From: Mnemiopsis leidyi | Taxonomy: Eukaryota; Ctenophora; Tentaculata; Lobata; Bolinopsidae | Reading direction: 5' to 3' | Assembly (NCBI GenBank): GCA_000226015.1 | Contig: JH155309.1 | Coordinates: 97,477 to 132,115 of the forward strand | Length of the DNA stretch: 34,639 bases | Shown: one piece after another, positions 31,833 to 34,639 of the stretch | Numbering within the stretch: position 1 is the stretch's first letter | Layout: each line of letters begins with the position of its first letter | The notes under the pieces: model-generated | Database searches by the model: none | The model's input: the letters and a program-made list of their open reading frames with translations, nothing else | Told to the model about the DNA's origin: nothing | Translations under genes and position numbers: made by a program

Positions 31833-33464
31833 ATGCTGCTCGTTTATTTTATCTTACTCGTGATTGGGGGAGCGAGGAGTGAAGGTGTTGGGCGGTGTGA
31901 GACGTGTAGTGAGTTCAGACTACACGATGATTACTGTGCTCCCCGTGCTGGTAAGAATTGTTTGTGTTTATAGCCTTTTTAGAAGTTACTTTAAACTCAC
32001 TATAAAATCATATTTCTTCAATCCTGCCTTGCAAACTTCTTAAAATAAGAGGGGGTCAAACCAAAGTCATTTTAAAACTTGGCCCGATCATACTTTAAAC
32101 CTTATAAAGAGTTGATTTTAATGAATTCCGTTTTCCTTTCTATTAGTTTCCCTTTAAACTATCAAACTAATCACGTGGTGTTCACAATAACAGTGGTGCT
32201 GGGACACGTAAGAGTTAAGGGTTGGTTTGACGATCAGTACGATTTCTACAACATTCACGTCACTCAGATCTTTCGAAGGAGGTAAGGTTGAAAATGTTTT
32301 AGTTTTACAGGCAATGTCCTGATAATGCAAATATATTTTAATTGGAGAATCTAAAAATTCGTATGATTACTCAAAGTTTAAGTTAAAAAATTTCCAGATT
32401 TCCAAAATAATTCGTTCTACCGCAGTTTTAAAATAAAGATGGGCATGGTCCGTGTTTTGACACCAAGACCATGCGGCAAGAAACTTCAAACTGGGGAACT
32501 TTACATCCTGGGACTTGATCTGGACAAGGAGGCAGCTATTGAATCGCTCAAAATATCCAGGTCACTATATTATATCTTATAGTCATACGCACATTCTGGA
32601 GTAGATGTTTCTGGTGATTGCATTAAGTCAAATTAAGCTTAAGCAATTGAAACTTACGTACCTGGAAGTTTTTCAAAGTTGCTGAAGGTTAGAAACGTAT
32701 TTTGTGTGTCTACTCCCGAAACAGGTGTGCCCTGGCATTAGAGTACAAAGAAGTTCCTACAGCTGTACGGAACGCTATTGTTAGACGGAGAATAGACTGT
32801 ACTTGTGGGGAGGCTTCATGTGGAGTTTCTACATGTAATGCTGCGTTACAGGTGAGTGTATATCCTTTAATAATAAGTCAATTTTCGGATTTTTTACTTA
32901 TATTGCGTCACAATCAACAAATTCTACTGCTTGCGGCTGAGACATTGACGTTTTGGAGCTAACTTAATATTAAGGCTACTTATGCATATAGTCGCAAGTT
33001 GGGCTCATTTTCAAATTCGAAAATTTTTATTTGCCTCGTCAGGCTACTTGTGCATATAAAGGTATGTACTGACTAAACTTTCATTTAATATCTGCATTCT
33101 TAGCAAGCAAAATCATTTCAGAGCTCCTTAAACTCGCTTCAAAACGTTGAAGCTAGAACTTCCTGTTTATATTCCACGGCTTTTTGCAATCGCTACACAG
33201 CAACAGGTAAATACAATACTCGCTCCGTACTAATAACAATATTGAAATTTTAATTATAAAATGCTACGTGAAGTGTTTGTAGTTGTCTTAATTACTTCGA
33301 AATTTATGTATGTAATGACAAGAATTCTCTAATTTATCTTCTTCTACAAAGGGGACTGCTGCTGGACACTAGACTTTGAGAAAGTATCTCGATGTTATGT
33401 GGAGAACCTCACACCTGAACAAACAGATATTCCTCCCATAGGTATACCACAAGATATATTATAA
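31833..33464 (+). CDS. Secreted NTR-domain (TIMP-like) protein
   Basis: Likely metalloproteinase-inhibitor relative (TIMP/netrin module). Exons: 31833-31950, 32194-32281, 32426-32560, 32725-32851, 33104-33206 (or from 33122), 33352-33464; about 221-227 aa, the usual TIMP length. Signal peptide MLLVYFILLVIGGARSEG; then CETCSEFRLHDDYCAPRA, VVLGHVRVKGWFDD and FYNIHVTQIFRR, the beta-barrel pattern of NTR domains; MVRVLTPRPCGKKLQTGELY, as in TIMPs (CG..L..G..Y); then RRRIDCTCGEASCGVSTC closing the NTR half; and a Cys-containing C-terminal part ending GDCCWTLDFEKVSRCY. The first cysteines are C-x-x-C and sit a few residues past the likely signal cleavage, not the free N-terminal C-x-C that chelates zinc in TIMPs. 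The last exon is read to the stop at 33462-33464; a donor at 33442 is possible. Confidence 0.75.
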
Positions 33465-33733
33465 TTCTTTCATTCAATAACTATGTTAAGTAGGGTTCTA
33501 GGAATTCATTCGCTAACAAAAATAAGTCTATTCTTATTTAAAGACTTTTGGACTTCAGCTTCATCTGATTTTGTATGCTGTATTTGCGCAAATTCTAGCA
33601 ATATGTTTCTAGTAATATGTTTCTAGCAACTAAATAAGTTTACCAATCAGAGGATCACCAAGAAGTCAACAAAGTGTAACGACACAAGATAACGTACAAC
33701 TTCACCGACACGAACATCTTCCAGCAGTAAATT

Positions 33734-33787
33734 GATAGAACAAGTACAAGAGATAGAACAAGTACAAGAGATAGAACAAGTACAAGA
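33734..33787. repeat. 18-bp tandem repeat, three copies
   Basis: Unit ATAGAACAAGTACAAGAG repeated three times with no mismatch, in spacer DNA. Confidence 0.9.
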
Positions 33788-34389
33788 GATTCACAATTAC
33801 CTATTCGGCACACCTCGTAATTTCTTAGTGTCGAAATAGCTTTTTGTGAACTTAGGACTACCACTGTTATTTTTGCTTTCTATATACTGAAATATTTGTT
33901 TCGAACTTAGAATGTTTGATTGTCACACATACTGACTGTCTACTGATGTCGATGATTGATTAATTGGTATTCATAAGATGGTTTGAAGTTTAGTAAAAGT
34001 ATTGAACAATCATTTTTGCGGACAATTTAAATTTCATTACAAGTTTTGTGACAAGAATTTTAATGATTCTTACTATTTGAACATGTGCTAGGATTTTTTT
34101 GTTCAAATCTTTGGAATTGATCTATCATTGACTTGGTTAAGTTATAATTTTCCAGGGTGATCTGTGCAAACACTGACAGTTCGAAAAAATGAAAATCCGT
34201 GTTAGATCACTAATCAGGAATGAATAATTGACTTCAACTGTTGCACTCTCGCACCGATTTATTAATGAACAACAAATAGAGAAACGAAACTGAAGGTAGT
34301 AATTTCCTTTAACCAAGTCGGCCTATCGTGTACAGGGGGGTGACAAAACTTAACGTCACTTTTTGGGCAAAAGGGTCATATAGTTTGGT

Positions 34390-34580
34390 GAGTGGGGCAA
34401 TTGGCGCCAATGGATCCACTCAATGGAACAAATGGATGTTCCAATGGCGCCAATGGCGATGAGGTCAGTGGCGCCAATGGTGGTCCCCATCGCCATTGGC
34501 GCCAATGGATGTGTTCCATTGGCGACAATGGCGATCGCCATTGGCGACCATTGGCGCCATTATAATGGATCCATCGATCA
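34390..34580. repeat. Palindromic minisatellite built on TTGGCGCCAATGG
   Basis: The palindrome TTGGCGCCAA and variants (TGGCGCCA, TTGGCGACAATGG, GGCGATCGCCATTGG) recur about ten times with ATGGATCC or ATGGATG spacers. Each unit is its own reverse complement or nearly so, and longer fold-backs are possible (CGCCATTGGCG around 34488-34560). GGCGCC occurs repeatedly while surrounding DNA is AT-rich. Confidence 0.85.
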
Positions 34581-34639
34581 CCACTCAGAGTGAATGGATC
34601 ATTTGGAATTGCAAGTGACGCAATGTCGACAATGGTACC

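Larger units (their letters stand above)
33465..34639. other. Spacer, no gene recognised
   Basis: AT-rich sequence after the TIMP-like stop. Holds the 18-bp tandem repeat at 33734-33787 and the palindromic GGCGCC-rich array from about 34390. No convincing coding exon was found on either strand. Confidence 0.55.

Noticed and set aside
32079-32193. Earlier start for TIMP-like exon 2 at the acceptor near 32146
   Set aside because: That acceptor puts a stop in frame after phase 1; the acceptor ending at 32193 restores VVLGHVRVKGW in frame.

Overview
This is animal (metazoan) genomic DNA. Genes are split by GT–AG introns, the spacer DNA is AT-rich, there is a CA microsatellite and a tRNA-derived SINE, and the proteins are animal extracellular and neuronal types: kringle, PLAT-like, fucolectin, NTR/TIMP and an ionotropic glutamate receptor. 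Divergent receptor ligand-site residues and diverged duplicate blocks at an assembly gap suggest a heterozygous invertebrate, perhaps an early-branching marine animal. The sequence alone does not fix the phylum.

Layout. 1-172: CA repeat. 196-2624 (+): last five exons of an RB1CC1/FIP200 (ATG11-like) autophagy scaffold, ending in the claw domain. 2625-4513: spacer with no gene seen. 4514-9474 (+): an 11-exon secreted mosaic protein (signal peptide, kringle, PLAT-like, sushi-like, fucolectin/F5-8C-like, kringle, two GCC2/GCC3-type Cys modules, one unnamed CC module). A SINE with a perfect 13-bp target duplication sits in its last intron. 9809-20240 (-): a five-exon gene for a giant (~3147 aa) RS-domain, acidic, low-complexity protein, mostly in one 8.3-kb exon. 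20595-24815: two diverged copies of a ~2-kb block flanking a run of Ns; each carries the last transmembrane segment and tail exons of the next gene. 23771-29897 (-): an AMPA/kainate-like ionotropic glutamate receptor with reconstructed exons for the N-terminal domain, both ligand-binding lobes, the pore and M4. 31833-33464 (+): a small secreted NTR/TIMP-like protein. 33465-34639: spacer with an 18-bp tandem repeat and a palindromic GGCGCC-rich array.

Exon joins were worked out by hand from GT–AG sites and reading phase; every join listed keeps the frame. The genes share no evident pathway. The most notable points are: the receptor (canonical acidic amine-binding residue missing, Cys cluster in the M1–M2 linker, dibasic cleavage-like site in the ectodomain); the giant RS protein with several undescribed internal repeat families and a possible in-frame splice from the receptor tail; the mosaic protein; and the duplicate M4/tail block, which is more likely an unresolved haplotype overlap than a true exon duplication because homology begins exactly at the edge of the N gap.
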